From positions 1 to 64,000 of the forward strand of contig JAIOPV010000209.1 of assembly GCA_021413735.1 (NCBI GenBank): a stretch of DNA of 64,000 nucleotides, given 5' to 3'. This DNA is from Planctomycetota bacterium. GTDB taxonomy: Bacteria; Planctomycetota; Planctomycetia; Gemmatales; Gemmataceae. Under the pieces are notes generated by a model, which was given only the letters and a program-made list of their open reading frames with translations, was not told where the DNA came from and ran no database searches. Positions 7,265-15,415 of this stretch are shown one piece after another; the first letter of the stretch is position 1, and the number at the start of each line of letters is the position of its first letter. Position numbers and translations under genes: made by a program.

Positions 7265-8911
7265 GTGACTTCAATGTTGCTGCAACTGAAAACCGTGCCG
7301 ACGATTCCGTCCGATGCCCTATTGCGCACTTGGAATGCTTCGGCCTGCGCCACGCTGCTGATTCTGGTTTCTGCAATCGCGTCGTTCGTTTACATTGGCT
7401 GGCTTACACCGCTCACGCTCTCCCCGGACGAAGCACATTACTGGGACTGGTCGCGAAATCTCGACTGGAGCTACTACAGCAAGGGTCCGCTGATCGCCTG
7501 GCTCATCCGGGCGAGTTGCGAACTGTTTGGGCCGTTGAGCATCGCCCTGACGGGTGATCTCGCGATGGCCGTCCGATTCCCTGCGGTGCTGTGTCACGTC
7601 GGCATTCTTACTGGTTGGTACATCCTCACGGCGGGGGTGTTCCGTTCGCCGTGGCTGGGGCTGGCCGTGGTGGGCTGTGCGATCACGCTGCCACTGGTGC
7701 GGGCGGGTGCCGTGTTGATGACAATCGACCCACCGTTCATGGTGTGTTGGTGCTGGTCGCTCGTGTGCGTGTGGCGAGCACTCGAAACAGGCCGTACTCG
7801 CTGCTGGGCTGGCGCAGCAACATTCACGGCTGTCGGCATTCTCGCGAAGTACACGATGGCCCTTTTCCCGGCGGCGGTCGTAGGCTTTTTGCTCTTTCAC
7901 AGGCGAAGTGAATTCCGCAAGCCGGGCGTCTGGTTGCTGCTCGCGGGAACGATCGTCGGCTGGGTGCCGGTGCTGGTGTGGAATGCAGAACACGACTGGG
8001 TTTCGTTCCGACATGTCTTCGGGCAGGTCGGCGTTGGTGGCGAGAAGGCGGGCGGTTTTTTTCGGTTCATCGGCGGGCAGTTCGGGATGATGTTCGGCTT
8101 CTGGCTGGTGGCGTTTTTGGCAGCGGGGCAACGTTTCCGGCCAAACCGCGAAACTGATTTTGGCATCCGCTTGTTGTGGTGGGTATCGGTGCCAGTGTGG
8201 TTGCTGTTCGCGGCGGCGAGCTTCGTGAAGTCCGGGCAACCCAACTGGCCCGCACCGGCGTATCTCGGCGGCTTCGTGCTGGCCGTCGCGTGGGTTCGGG
8301 AACAACTCGCGGGACCGCGTTCGCGGCTCGTGATGTGGTCGCTTGGCATTTCGACGTGCATCGGATTCGCGGCCATCGCGGGTATTCACTTTCCGACGTT
8401 GATGCGTCCGCTTCTTGCTGTGGTGGCGAAGAAACCGACCGCAACAGAACCCTTCCCGATCCGCAATCTGGACATGACTGCGAGAATCGCAGGCTGGAAG
8501 CAGCTCGCAGGTGAAGTGGACATCGTGCGAGCGCGTGTCCGGGCCGAAACGGGTCGTGAGCCAATCGTCGCGGGCACGCACTGGACCGTTCCGGGAGTGC
8601 TGGGCTTCTACTGTGCCGATCACCCGGATGTGTACTCGATCGGGGCCGCGAACCGGTCGGATCGTCGCAGTCAGTACGACGTGTGGCGACCAAACCCGGT
8701 TGCCGACGCGCAAGACTTCCGCGGGCAGACGTTTGTCATCGTCGGGGATATCGGGGTGGATGTGGCGAACTCGTTTGAGCGAATTGAATCGCCGTTACGA
8801 GTCGTTCACGCCTCGAATGGAATTCCCGTCTCGGGATGGGCAATCTGGGTGGGTCACGGGTTTCGCGGTTTCGACCGCGTGCTACCGCCCCCGACAGGTT
8901 CCCATTATTAA
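7265..8911 (+). CDS. GT39-family (ArnT/PMT-like) integral membrane glycosyltransferase
   Basis: 548 residues with roughly ten hydrophobic segments. Near the N-terminus 'LSPDEAHYWDWS' holds the Asp-Glu pair characteristic of GT-C glycosyltransferases that use polyprenyl-phosphate sugars, followed by 'YYSKGPLIAWLIR'. The C-terminal ~120 residues form a soluble domain. The predicted role is transfer of a sugar to lipid, protein or glycan on the outer face of the cytoplasmic membrane; the substrate cannot be read from sequence. I choose the GTG at 7265 because AAGGAGG sits 8 nt upstream; a longer in-frame start at 7217 has no such site. Confidence 0.85.
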   Translation: MTSMLLQLKTVPTIPSDALLRTWNASACATLLILVSAIASFVYIGWLTPLTLSPDEAHYWDWSRNLDWSYYSKGPLIAWLIRASCELFGPLSIALTGDLAMAVRFPAVLCHVGILTGWYILTAGVFRSPWLGLAVVGCAITLPLVRAGAVLMTIDPPFMVCWCWSLVCVWRALETGRTRCWAGAATFTAVGILAKYTMALFPAAVVGFLLFHRRSEFRKPGVWLLLAGTIVGWVPVLVWNAEHDWVSFRHVFGQVGVGGEKAGGFFRFIGGQFGMMFGFWLVAFLAAGQRFRPNRETDFGIRLLWWVSVPVWLLFAAASFVKSGQPNWPAPAYLGGFVLAVAWVREQLAGPRSRLVMWSLGISTCIGFAAIAGIHFPTLMRPLLAVVAKKPTATEPFPIRNLDMTARIAGWKQLAGEVDIVRARVRAETGREPIVAGTHWTVPGVLGFYCADHPDVYSIGAANRSDRRSQYDVWRPNPVADAQDFRGQTFVIVGDIGVDVANSFERIESPLRVVHASNGIPVSGWAIWVGHGFRGFDRVLPPPTGSHY

Positions 8912-8930
8912 CTCAAGAAAAGGTGTTGTT

Positions 8931-9140
8931 GTGGCCAGTTGGACGGTTTCGTGTGCGACATGCAGCCAGCGGTGGAATCGGATCGGCGACGTCTCGCACT
9001 ACGAACAGCAGGCGATCGAATCGCAGCCGTGTCCGCGATGTGGTGGTTACACGCTGGTATGTCGGGACCCTCGCGTCACGGATCGACGCAAGCCGACATC
9101 TCGGCGACCACAGGAACAGGGCCAACGCCGGGCCGCATGA
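8931..9140 (+). CDS. small zinc-ribbon protein
   Basis: 69 residues from a GTG at 8931 with AAGG about 8 nt upstream, only 19 nt after the glycosyltransferase stop. 'SCATC' near residue 9 and 'CPRCGG' near 34 form a four-Cys zinc ribbon; the C-terminal third is basic (RRKPTSRRPQEQGQRR). It ends just before a strong terminator, which supports its being a real gene in one transcript with the glycosyltransferase. Function unknown. Confidence 0.65.
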   Translation: MASWTVSCATCSQRWNRIGDVSHYEQQAIESQPCPRCGGYTLVCRDPRVTDRRKPTSRRPQEQGQRRAA

Positions 9141-9148
9141 GATTAAAG

Positions 9149-9182
9149 CAAGCCGCACGATCATCGTGCGGCTTGTCTCTTT
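9149..9182 (+). terminator. intrinsic terminator
   Basis: CAAGCCGCACGA (9149-9160), a three-base loop, then TCGTGCGGCTTG (9164-9175), followed by TCTCTTTCC. A perfect 12-bp stem with a pyrimidine-rich tail, 8 nt after the zinc-ribbon stop. Confidence 0.75.
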
Positions 9183-9262
9183 CCTCTCGCTTGCCTCACC
9201 CACTCCGTTCGCCCGTGCGGTACAATGCAACATCAAGCTCATGCCACCTCGGAGCCAACCTC

Positions 9263-10672
9263 ATGTCTTCTTCCACATACAGGCCGCGTGCGATCACCTG
9301 CCTCGGGTTGGGTCTCGTTGGCGGCTTGATGGTCGGTCAGCAGCTCGTCGGCCAAGCCCCCATTCCATTGCCTCCGCCCGGCGGAATCGGGAACGTTCCG
9401 GTGCTGCCGCGAGTGTGGAACTCATACGCCCCGGTCGTGAAGCGAGTGCTTCCCGCCGTCGTGTGCATCGAGGGCAAGTCGAAGTCCACACGCCCAAAGC
9501 TCGACGACATCGACCCAGGATTCGGGTCTGGTGTGCTCATCGACCCGCTTGGCATCGTGCTGACGAACAATCACCTCGTCGCCGATATCAACAGCGTTGA
9601 CGTCACGTTGCAAGACGGCCGCAAGTTCACGTCGAAGGAGATTCGCCGCGATCCGAAAACGGACCTCGCTGTGATCAGGCTCGAAGGCAAAGAGCCGTTC
9701 CCGTTCCTCGAATTCGGCGACAGTAACGCAATGGAAATCGGCGACCACGTGCTGGCGTGTGGGGCACCGTTCGGACTGACCGGCTCGGTATCGCATGGGA
9801 TCATCAGCGCGAAGAACCGACAGAACTTGCACCTGAATGTGTTCGAGGATTTCTTGCAGGTCGACGCTGCGGTGAACCCCGGCAGCAGTGGCGGACCGCT
9901 CGTGAACATGGAAGGGCGGCTCATCGGGTTGACGTCCGCAATCAAGACTCGCAGTGGCGGCTTCCAGGGCGTTGGATTGGTTGTGTCGAGCAATCTCGCA
10001 AGAGACATCGCGGCACAACTCATCAAGAATGGGGCCGTGCGTCGGGCGTCATTGGGTATCGCCGTCCGCGATCTCGATGACACGACCGCGACCAAGCAAA
10101 AGCTGAAGCTGAACGGTGGGGTGATCGTGTCCGAAGTGACCGCGAAGTCGCCAGGCGAGAAGGCGAACATCGGTGTCGGCGACGTGATTACCACCGTGAA
10201 CGGCCAGGCGATTACCACGACACGCGAACTGCTGCGAGCAGTCGCCGCGTTACCGGCGGGTCAGCAGGTGGAAGTGGTTGTCGTCCGCAATGGTCAAGCG
10301 TTCGCCACTCGCGCCGCTGCCGAGGTACAAGACGAAACTGCTGGACCGATGCCAGGACCGCCGTTGCAACCCGCGATGGACTTCGACGCGGTGGGGATGA
10401 CCGTCACCGAGTTGACGCCCGACGGGGCTGCGAAGTTGGCGGTTCCGAAGAACGTGAAGGGTGTTGTCGTGGCGACCGTGGTGCAGAACGGACTCGCGGG
10501 TCAGTCAGGCGTGGGTCGCGGAATGGTGATCCTTCAGGTGGACAAGGCACCGGTTGCAACACCCGAGGAATTCCGGGCCGCGGTGGAACGTGCGAGCCGC
10601 GAGAAGGGTGCGGTGCTGCATGTGCTGCGACCCAACGGTGAAGTGGATTTTCTGGTGCTGAAGGGACAGTAA
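9263..10672 (+). CDS. HtrA/DegP-type secreted serine protease with two PDZ domains
   Basis: 469 residues. An N-terminal signal or anchor (residues ~10-30) directs it to the periplasm. The trypsin-like domain has a complete triad: His104 in 'TNNHLVAD', Asp134 in 'KTDLAVIRL' and Ser209 in 'NPGSSGGPL'. PDZ1 lies at about 265-355 ('SLGIAVRDLDD...GVGDVITTVNG') and PDZ2 at about 385-465 ('GMTVTELTP...GRGMVILQVD'). The family degrades or refolds damaged envelope proteins. Start at 9263 is supported by GGAG 8 nt upstream. Monocistronic, bounded by hairpins on both sides. Confidence 0.9.
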   Translation: MSSSTYRPRAITCLGLGLVGGLMVGQQLVGQAPIPLPPPGGIGNVPVLPRVWNSYAPVVKRVLPAVVCIEGKSKSTRPKLDDIDPGFGSGVLIDPLGIVLTNNHLVADINSVDVTLQDGRKFTSKEIRRDPKTDLAVIRLEGKEPFPFLEFGDSNAMEIGDHVLACGAPFGLTGSVSHGIISAKNRQNLHLNVFEDFLQVDAAVNPGSSGGPLVNMEGRLIGLTSAIKTRSGGFQGVGLVVSSNLARDIAAQLIKNGAVRRASLGIAVRDLDDTTATKQKLKLNGGVIVSEVTAKSPGEKANIGVGDVITTVNGQAITTTRELLRAVAALPAGQQVEVVVVRNGQAFATRAAAEVQDETAGPMPGPPLQPAMDFDAVGMTVTELTPDGAAKLAVPKNVKGVVVATVVQNGLAGQSGVGRGMVILQVDKAPVATPEEFRAAVERASREKGAVLHVLRPNGEVDFLVLKGQ

Positions 10673-10683
10673 CACCGCGTTTA

Positions 10684-10709
10684 GCGGCCGCCCCAACGGG
10701 GCGGGCCGC
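10684..10709. repeat. GC hairpin between convergent genes
   Basis: GCGGCCGCCCC-aac-GGGGCGGGCCGC with one bulge, preceded by TTTA. It belongs to the 'TTTAGCGG..GCCCC' palindrome family also seen at 40279, 53061 and 59832. It lies between the 3' ends of the protease and SNF2 genes and may act as a bidirectional terminator. Confidence 0.5.
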
Positions 10710-10714
10710 GATTT

Positions 10715-12580
10715 CTACGCCGCACGCTTCGGGCGGTTGCGGATGTCGAACAGCCCGAAGATCTCCTCTTCGCTCAGTCCCATCGTCGCGGGCTTCTCCG
10801 CATTCGCAAGCAGATCGTTGAACACCTTTCGCTTCGCATCCAGCACCGACGCAATCCGCTGCTCGATCGTCTCACTCGACAGAAACCGCGTCACGTTCAC
10901 CGTATTCTTCTGCCCGATGCGGTGTGCTCGGTTGATCGCCTGATCCTCGATCGCTGGGTTCCACCAGCGGTCGAACAGGAACACGTAGTTCGTGAACTGC
11001 AAGTTCAGCCCGACGCTGCCCGTGCCGTAACTCATCAGCAGAACGTGCTTCGTCGGGTCGTTCTTGAAGCGATCGAGAATCGGAGTCCGTTCAGGCTGCG
11101 GAATCTTGCCGTGATACTCCAACGGCCCAAAGCGTTCGAGTTGCTTTGCGATCGCGTGCAACGGCTCCACCCACTGCGAGAAGATGATCGCCTTCTGACC
11201 GCTCTCCGCAACTTCTTCCATGTCCGCGAGAAGTCGTTCCATCTTCGCGCTCTCGCCGGTGCGAGGGTCGAAGTTGCAGATCTGTTTCAACCGCATCACA
11301 AGTTGGAAAACGTGCTGCACCGTGATCGTGTCGCCGAGGTCATTCAGGTGAATGACGCCATCCTTGTGGGCGAGATCGTATGCGGCTCGCTGTGCGGGCG
11401 TGAGTTCGATTTCCAGATCGTGCATGATCTTCGGCGGCATATCCGACTGCACGAGATCCTTCGTCCGCCGCAAGATGCAGTCGGAGGTCAGTTGCTGCAG
11501 ACGCTTCGGCGGTGTGTCGGGCGGAATGCGGTCGGGATCGACGAACGCGAAGATGTTCACGAGGTCGTCAGGGTGGTTCTCGATTGGTGTGCCCGAGATG
11601 GCCCAACTGCGAGCGCGAGGAATCGCACACACCACCTGTGCGGTCTTCGAGTCGCGGTTCTTGATACGCTGGGCTTCGTCGCACACCACGACATCGAACG
11701 CGACTTTGGGATCGCTGGAGTATTCGTAATCGCGGGTCAGCGTCTCGTAGTTCACGATCTTCAGCGGACAGTTCGACGTGAACCATGCGGAACGCCGCTT
11801 TTCCCGGTCGCCTTCGATGGTCTCGAACGGCAGATCGGGCGCCCACGATTTCAGCTCGCGTGCCCAGTTGAACACGAGCGGCTTCGGACACACGATCAAC
11901 CCGCGACGGATCACGCCCTGATGGAACAGCAACCGCAGCGACAGGATGATCTGTGCCGTTTTGCCGAGGCCCATTTCGTCAGCGAGCAGAGCCGAATGGC
12001 GAGGCATCAGGAACGCGATGCCTTCCAACTGATATGGGAACGGCTGGAACGGCACTTCGAGTTGTCGGCCGTCGAAGAGGCCATCGAGCGGCGGCTGCAG
12101 CAAGCACAACAACCGATCCTTGAACACGACCGTATCGGCTGTCGGCTTCGCCCGAATCGCCTTCTTCGCCTGCTGATCCTTGTCGGGCAACTGCGGCAGA
12201 TTCTTCTCGTGGCGACCCGCTGCGGGTTCCGTGACGATTCGCGGCGGAGGCGGTTTGAGTTCGACCGGCGGCGCGGGGAACTTCCATCCCTCGGACGCAA
12301 CCGACATTTCGAGCCGCCCCACCGACCGCACCCATGGTGAATCGGTGAGCAGTCGCGTTTCGCGAACGTTCGGTTCCAGCGTTCGCTCGAACCGTGCGTC
12401 GGCATGGGCATCGGTTGCCAGCGCGAGGTCGAGTTCCACGATGTCGAGAGCAGGCGAGTTCTGGGGCGAATAGGTCCGAGCCCGAGCGCCCGCGAGGGCT
12501 TCGTTTGTCCCTTGCAGTGCCTCAGTCCCTCGCTGGCGCTCGGGCTCGGATGGGTGCCCCGCATCATCATCAGGCTGCAC
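10715..12580 (-). CDS. SNF2-family DEAD/DEAH helicase
   Basis: 621 residues. Motif I 'DEMGLGKTAQ' (201-210), motif II 'DEAQ' (301-304), motif III 'WAISGTP', then in the second RecA-like lobe 'KAIIFSQW', 'GTGSVGLNLQ' and 'INRAHRIGQ' (motif VI) place it firmly in the SNF2 superfamily of ATP-driven DNA translocases. The N-terminal ~180 residues are not a known domain. Residues ~10-35 are encoded by an inverted repeat (12475-12550), so part of the N-terminus is repeat-derived. The start overlaps the stop of the upstream conserved gene by 11 nt, so the two are probably co-translated. Role in DNA repair or transcription is inference. Confidence 0.9.
   Translation of the reverse strand: MQPDDDAGHPSEPERQRGTEALQGTNEALAGARARTYSPQNSPALDIVELDLALATDAHADARFERTLEPNVRETRLLTDSPWVRSVGRLEMSVASEGWKFPAPPVELKPPPPRIVTEPAAGRHEKNLPQLPDKDQQAKKAIRAKPTADTVVFKDRLLCLLQPPLDGLFDGRQLEVPFQPFPYQLEGIAFLMPRHSALLADEMGLGKTAQIILSLRLLFHQGVIRRGLIVCPKPLVFNWARELKSWAPDLPFETIEGDREKRRSAWFTSNCPLKIVNYETLTRDYEYSSDPKVAFDVVVCDEAQRIKNRDSKTAQVVCAIPRARSWAISGTPIENHPDDLVNIFAFVDPDRIPPDTPPKRLQQLTSDCILRRTKDLVQSDMPPKIMHDLEIELTPAQRAAYDLAHKDGVIHLNDLGDTITVQHVFQLVMRLKQICNFDPRTGESAKMERLLADMEEVAESGQKAIIFSQWVEPLHAIAKQLERFGPLEYHGKIPQPERTPILDRFKNDPTKHVLLMSYGTGSVGLNLQFTNYVFLFDRWWNPAIEDQAINRAHRIGQKNTVNVTRFLSSETIEQRIASVLDAKRKVFNDLLANAEKPATMGLSEEEIFGLFDIRNRPKRAA
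12475..12550. repeat. palindromic element inside the SNF2 coding sequence
   Basis: Arms 12475-12498 and 12527-12550 match at 23 of 24 positions (core CCCGAGCGCC / GGCGCTCGGG) around a 28-nt loop. The element stays open in the SNF2 frame and encodes the segment around 'SEPERQRGTE' and 'EALAGARA' near the N-terminus. Confidence 0.75.
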
Positions 12581-13106
12581 TTTTCGTCACTCCCATCTTG
12601 CGAGCTTCCGACACGGCTTCGCGAATTCGCGTGAACGGCTCCACGAGATCGACCGCAGGATCGACCCGTTCGAGCAACTTCATGATCGCGTCACGTTCGG
12701 AAGCGAACTTCGCCAGGAACAGCAACCCCAGTGACGATCGCGAGTGTGTGAACGCGGTCGTGTCGGCTGGCAACGCCACGTTCTCCAGCTTGACCGAGAT
12801 CACAGGCATCTCGACCCGCGACCGCAAGCCCAGCGCCAGCGGAACATCCGTCACGATGAGATCGGGTTTCGCGGCTGTCTTCTCGACAAGAGTTTTCCCG
12901 ATCAAATCCGCAAGCACATATTCGGTCAACGTGGGGCCGTAGAGGGCGGTTTGCACTCGGTTCGGCTGCACGGCTGTCGTTAGCCGAAATTCGAGTGGGC
13001 GGCCCCAACTATTCGTAACGAGGTAGCCCCCAAGCCACCCGGAGGATTCCTGCATTGCCGTCAGGAACCCGATGGTGATGGGAGTGGAAACGGGCGGTAC
13101 ACTCAC
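12570..13106 (-). CDS. conserved planctomycete protein upstream of SNF2
   Basis: About 178 residues from GTG 13106 (GGGGA about 10 nt upstream). In-frame ATGs at 13142 and 13151 would lengthen it but lack a ribosome-binding site. Residues near the N-terminus ('TIGFLTAMQESSGWLGGYL', 'GRPLEFRLTTAVQPN', 'LYGPTL') look strongly conserved in style and are familiar from other Gemmata-type genomes as a hypothetical protein. No catalytic motif or membrane segment is visible. Its stop overlaps the SNF2 start, implying translational coupling and perhaps a shared task. Confidence 0.75.
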   Translation of the reverse strand: MSVPPVSTPITIGFLTAMQESSGWLGGYLVTNSWGRPLEFRLTTAVQPNRVQTALYGPTLTEYVLADLIGKTLVEKTAAKPDLIVTDVPLALGLRSRVEMPVISVKLENVALPADTTAFTHSRSSLGLLFLAKFASERDAIMKLLERVDPAVDLVEPFTRIREAVSEARKMGVTKSAA

Positions 13107-13261
13107 GTTGTGACATCCCCATTGTGTCGGAATCAGTGGCATACCAACCATCGGAATTGGGGGTTTGGGGGCTTCAGTGAACCCGGCACTTGAGTCAATT
13201 CAGGGGCGATTCGGGCAGCGGTTGCCGGAAGTGATTGCCCAGCTTCTCAACGGCCGGCACT

Positions 13262-13295
13262 TGAATGAGAAGGCGGCCTGCCGAGTTCTCATTCA
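13262..13295. repeat. 34-bp palindromic repeat, copy 1
   Basis: TGAATGAGAA ... TTCTCATTCA with a partly palindromic centre (CGGCCTGCCG). Nearly the same 34 bp occurs in the opposite orientation at 48325-48358. This copy lies in the non-coding gap upstream of sulfite reductase. Confidence 0.7.
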
Positions 13296-13314
13296 CACAA
13301 TGGATTATCCGAAG

Positions 13315-13506
13315 GTGCGGAATGTCCGTTGGGGTTACGTCAAGAAGACACAGTGCTTCCGCCCTGTGCTACGAAAGACGGCCCTTCCAAGGCGAAGAGT
13401 GTGGCTGGTCTTGGTTTTTCACCCCGGACGGGGTCGGCGTTTGTAGCACAGGGCGGAAGCACTGTGTCTGCTTTGTGAAAGATGTGGAATGTGCGTTGGG
13501 GTTACG
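13315..13506. repeat. 27-bp perfect inverted repeat flanked by 25-bp imperfect direct repeats
   Basis: Arms 13346-13372 and 13443-13469 are exact reverse complements (core CAGTGCTTCCGCCCTGTG) around a 70-nt loop. Immediately outside, 13315-13339 and 13482-13506 are direct repeats matching at 22 of 25 positions (core GTTGGGGTTACG). The arrangement resembles an element lying between duplicated copies of its flank. The 507-nt gap 13107-13613 holds this, the 34-bp repeat and no convincing gene. Confidence 0.75.
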
Positions 13507-13613
13507 CATTACGACGGGAAAGACTACAACAAATGGGAACGCAGCAACGCGCTCAGTTTAGCGGCAGCCCTTACGGGATCGCTGCAATCGTTACCGTCAC
13601 ATTGGATTGCGAG

Positions 13614-15341
13614 ATGTCTTCCGAAACCGCCACGGCGACAGCAACCGAAACCGAACCGAAACTCTCCCCGGTTGAGGGGCACAAGTCCGAAAGCAAGTTC
13701 CTGCGGGGGACGCTCGCCGAGGAGTTCGCCGACGCGAGCCTCGACCACATCAACGACGCGAACAAGAGTCTCATCAAGTTTCACGGCAGCTACCAGCAGG
13801 AAGACCGCGACGCCCGCAAGAATCGCGGAAAGGGCGGCGTGTCCGGCAAAGCGTACATGTTCATGATTCGGCTCAAGTTGCCGGGCGGGAAACTCACCCC
13901 TGACCAGTACCTCAAGATGGACGAGTTGTGCCAGAACTACGGCAACAGCACGCTCCGCATTACGACGCGACAGAGCTTCCAGTTTCACGGCGTCATGAAG
14001 GAGAACATGAAGTCGCTGCTTCAGGGCATCAACAAGACGCTGTTGACGACGCTCGGTGGTTGCGGTGACGTGAACCGCAACGTGCTCGCGTGCCCAGCAC
14101 CAATTCCAGACGCACTGCACAAGCAGCAGATGGACGATTGCCAAAAGGTCGCGACGGCACTCACGCCGAAAGCCGCGAAGCAGGCTTACCACGAAATCTG
14201 GATGGACGACGAAAAGCTGACCAACCCCGAGGACGACGAAGAACCGCTGTACGGCCCGACGTACTTGCCGCGGAAGTTCAAGATCGCGTTTTCGATGCCG
14301 GACGACAACTGCACCGACATCCTCGCGAACTGCCTCGGCTACCTCGCCATCACCGAGAACGGCAAGCCGATCGGCTACAACCTCTACGCGGGCGGCGGGC
14401 AGGGTCAGACGAACAGCATGGCGACCACGTATCCGTTGCTGGCACAGCCGATCGGGTTCATTCACTTCGATGAAGTCGTGGACGCGGCGGAAGCGATGGT
14501 GAAGCTGTTCCGCGATCACGGCAACCGTGCCGACCGCAAGCGAGCCCGCTTGAAGTACGTGATGCACGATTGGGGCGTCGAGAAGTTCCGCGAGGTGTTC
14601 TACGGCGAATACTTCAACCACCCGCAGCGCCCGTTGAAGGATGCCCCGATCACGGGTCTCGACCTGCACCTCGGCTGGCACAGCATGGGCGACGGCAAAT
14701 GGTTCCTGGGCGTGTCGGTGGAAAACGGCCGCATCAAGGACGAGGGCCAGATGCGTCTGCGTGCGGGCTTGCGGGCGATCGTGGAACGCTTCAAGGTCGA
14801 TGTTCGCCTGACGACGCAGCAGGATATTCTTCTTTGCGGCTTCTCGACGGCAGATCGTGGTGCGGTTGATTCGATGCTAAACGAGTACGGCATCCCGCGA
14901 GAAGAAACGTTGCCGATGGTGCAGAAGTGGAGCATGGCATGCCCGGCGATTCCGACGTGCGGGCTGGCAATCACGGAGAGCGAGCGTTCGCTGCCAAGCG
15001 TGGTGCGGCAACTTGAGAAAGTGCTGGTGGATTTGGGCTTGGGTGGCGAGCCGATTAGCGTGCGAATGACGGGTTGCCCGAACGGCTGTGCGCGACCGTA
15101 TCAGAGTGAGATTGGGTTGGTGGGTCGTGGCGGCACGAAGTACACGGTGTACATCGGCGGCGACAGCTTTGGTCGTCGGCTGAACACGGAGGTTCAGGAC
15201 AGCGTGCCGATTGAGCAGATCGCGCCGCGGCTGGCGAAGGTGTTCACGGCATTCAAGGCGGAGCGAACGGGCAACGAACTGTTCGGCTCTTATTGCGAAC
15301 GCATCGGACTCGACCGCGTGAAGGAGCTGTTCAGCGCGTGA
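13614..15341 (+). CDS. cysI: assimilatory sulfite reductase, siroheme/[4Fe-4S] subunit
   Basis: 575 residues, the normal length for the hemoprotein subunit. It reduces sulfite to sulfide with six electrons in assimilatory sulfate reduction. The four cluster/siroheme cysteines are present: Cys443 and Cys449 in 'ACPAIPTCG' and Cys488 and Cys492 in 'TGCPNGCARP'. The N-terminal lobe has 'LRITTRQSFQFHG'. No flavoprotein subunit gene (cysJ) is adjacent, so the electron donor could be ferredoxin or a distant CysJ. APS reductase is encoded at 38 kb. ATG 13614 fits the family start although its ribosome-binding site is weak. The upstream repeats leave no clear promoter. Confidence 0.9.
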   Translation: MSSETATATATETEPKLSPVEGHKSESKFLRGTLAEEFADASLDHINDANKSLIKFHGSYQQEDRDARKNRGKGGVSGKAYMFMIRLKLPGGKLTPDQYLKMDELCQNYGNSTLRITTRQSFQFHGVMKENMKSLLQGINKTLLTTLGGCGDVNRNVLACPAPIPDALHKQQMDDCQKVATALTPKAAKQAYHEIWMDDEKLTNPEDDEEPLYGPTYLPRKFKIAFSMPDDNCTDILANCLGYLAITENGKPIGYNLYAGGGQGQTNSMATTYPLLAQPIGFIHFDEVVDAAEAMVKLFRDHGNRADRKRARLKYVMHDWGVEKFREVFYGEYFNHPQRPLKDAPITGLDLHLGWHSMGDGKWFLGVSVENGRIKDEGQMRLRAGLRAIVERFKVDVRLTTQQDILLCGFSTADRGAVDSMLNEYGIPREETLPMVQKWSMACPAIPTCGLAITESERSLPSVVRQLEKVLVDLGLGGEPISVRMTGCPNGCARPYQSEIGLVGRGGTKYTVYIGGDSFGRRLNTEVQDSVPIEQIAPRLAKVFTAFKAERTGNELFGSYCERIGLDRVKELFSA

Positions 15342-15346
15342 TGTGG

Positions 15347-15398
15347 GTTTGCCGCTTGCGGCGTAGCGCTCTGGAGCGCTACGCCGCAAGCGGCGAAA
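15347..15398 (+). terminator. 21-bp inverted repeat after sulfite reductase
   Basis: Arms 15351-15371 and 15374-15394 are perfect reverse complements (GCCGCTTGCGGCGTAGCGCT core) with a two-base loop, flanked by TTT and AAA. Located 10 nt past the stop. Related palindromes occur at 30438 and 31936. It may terminate transcription, though the T-tract is short. Confidence 0.55.
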
Positions 15399-15415
15399 TT
15401 ATCGGAGGGTCGCCC

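Noticed and set aside
10922-12340. 472-codon open frame on the plus strand opposite the SNF2 gene
   Set aside because: It lies antisense to a gene with all SNF2 motifs; its translation has no recognisable domain and odd Arg/His composition.
13165-13446. 93-codon open frame upstream of sulfite reductase
   Set aside because: It runs through the 34-bp palindrome and the 27-bp inverted repeat; its protein similarity to nearby translated repeats comes from the repeats themselves.
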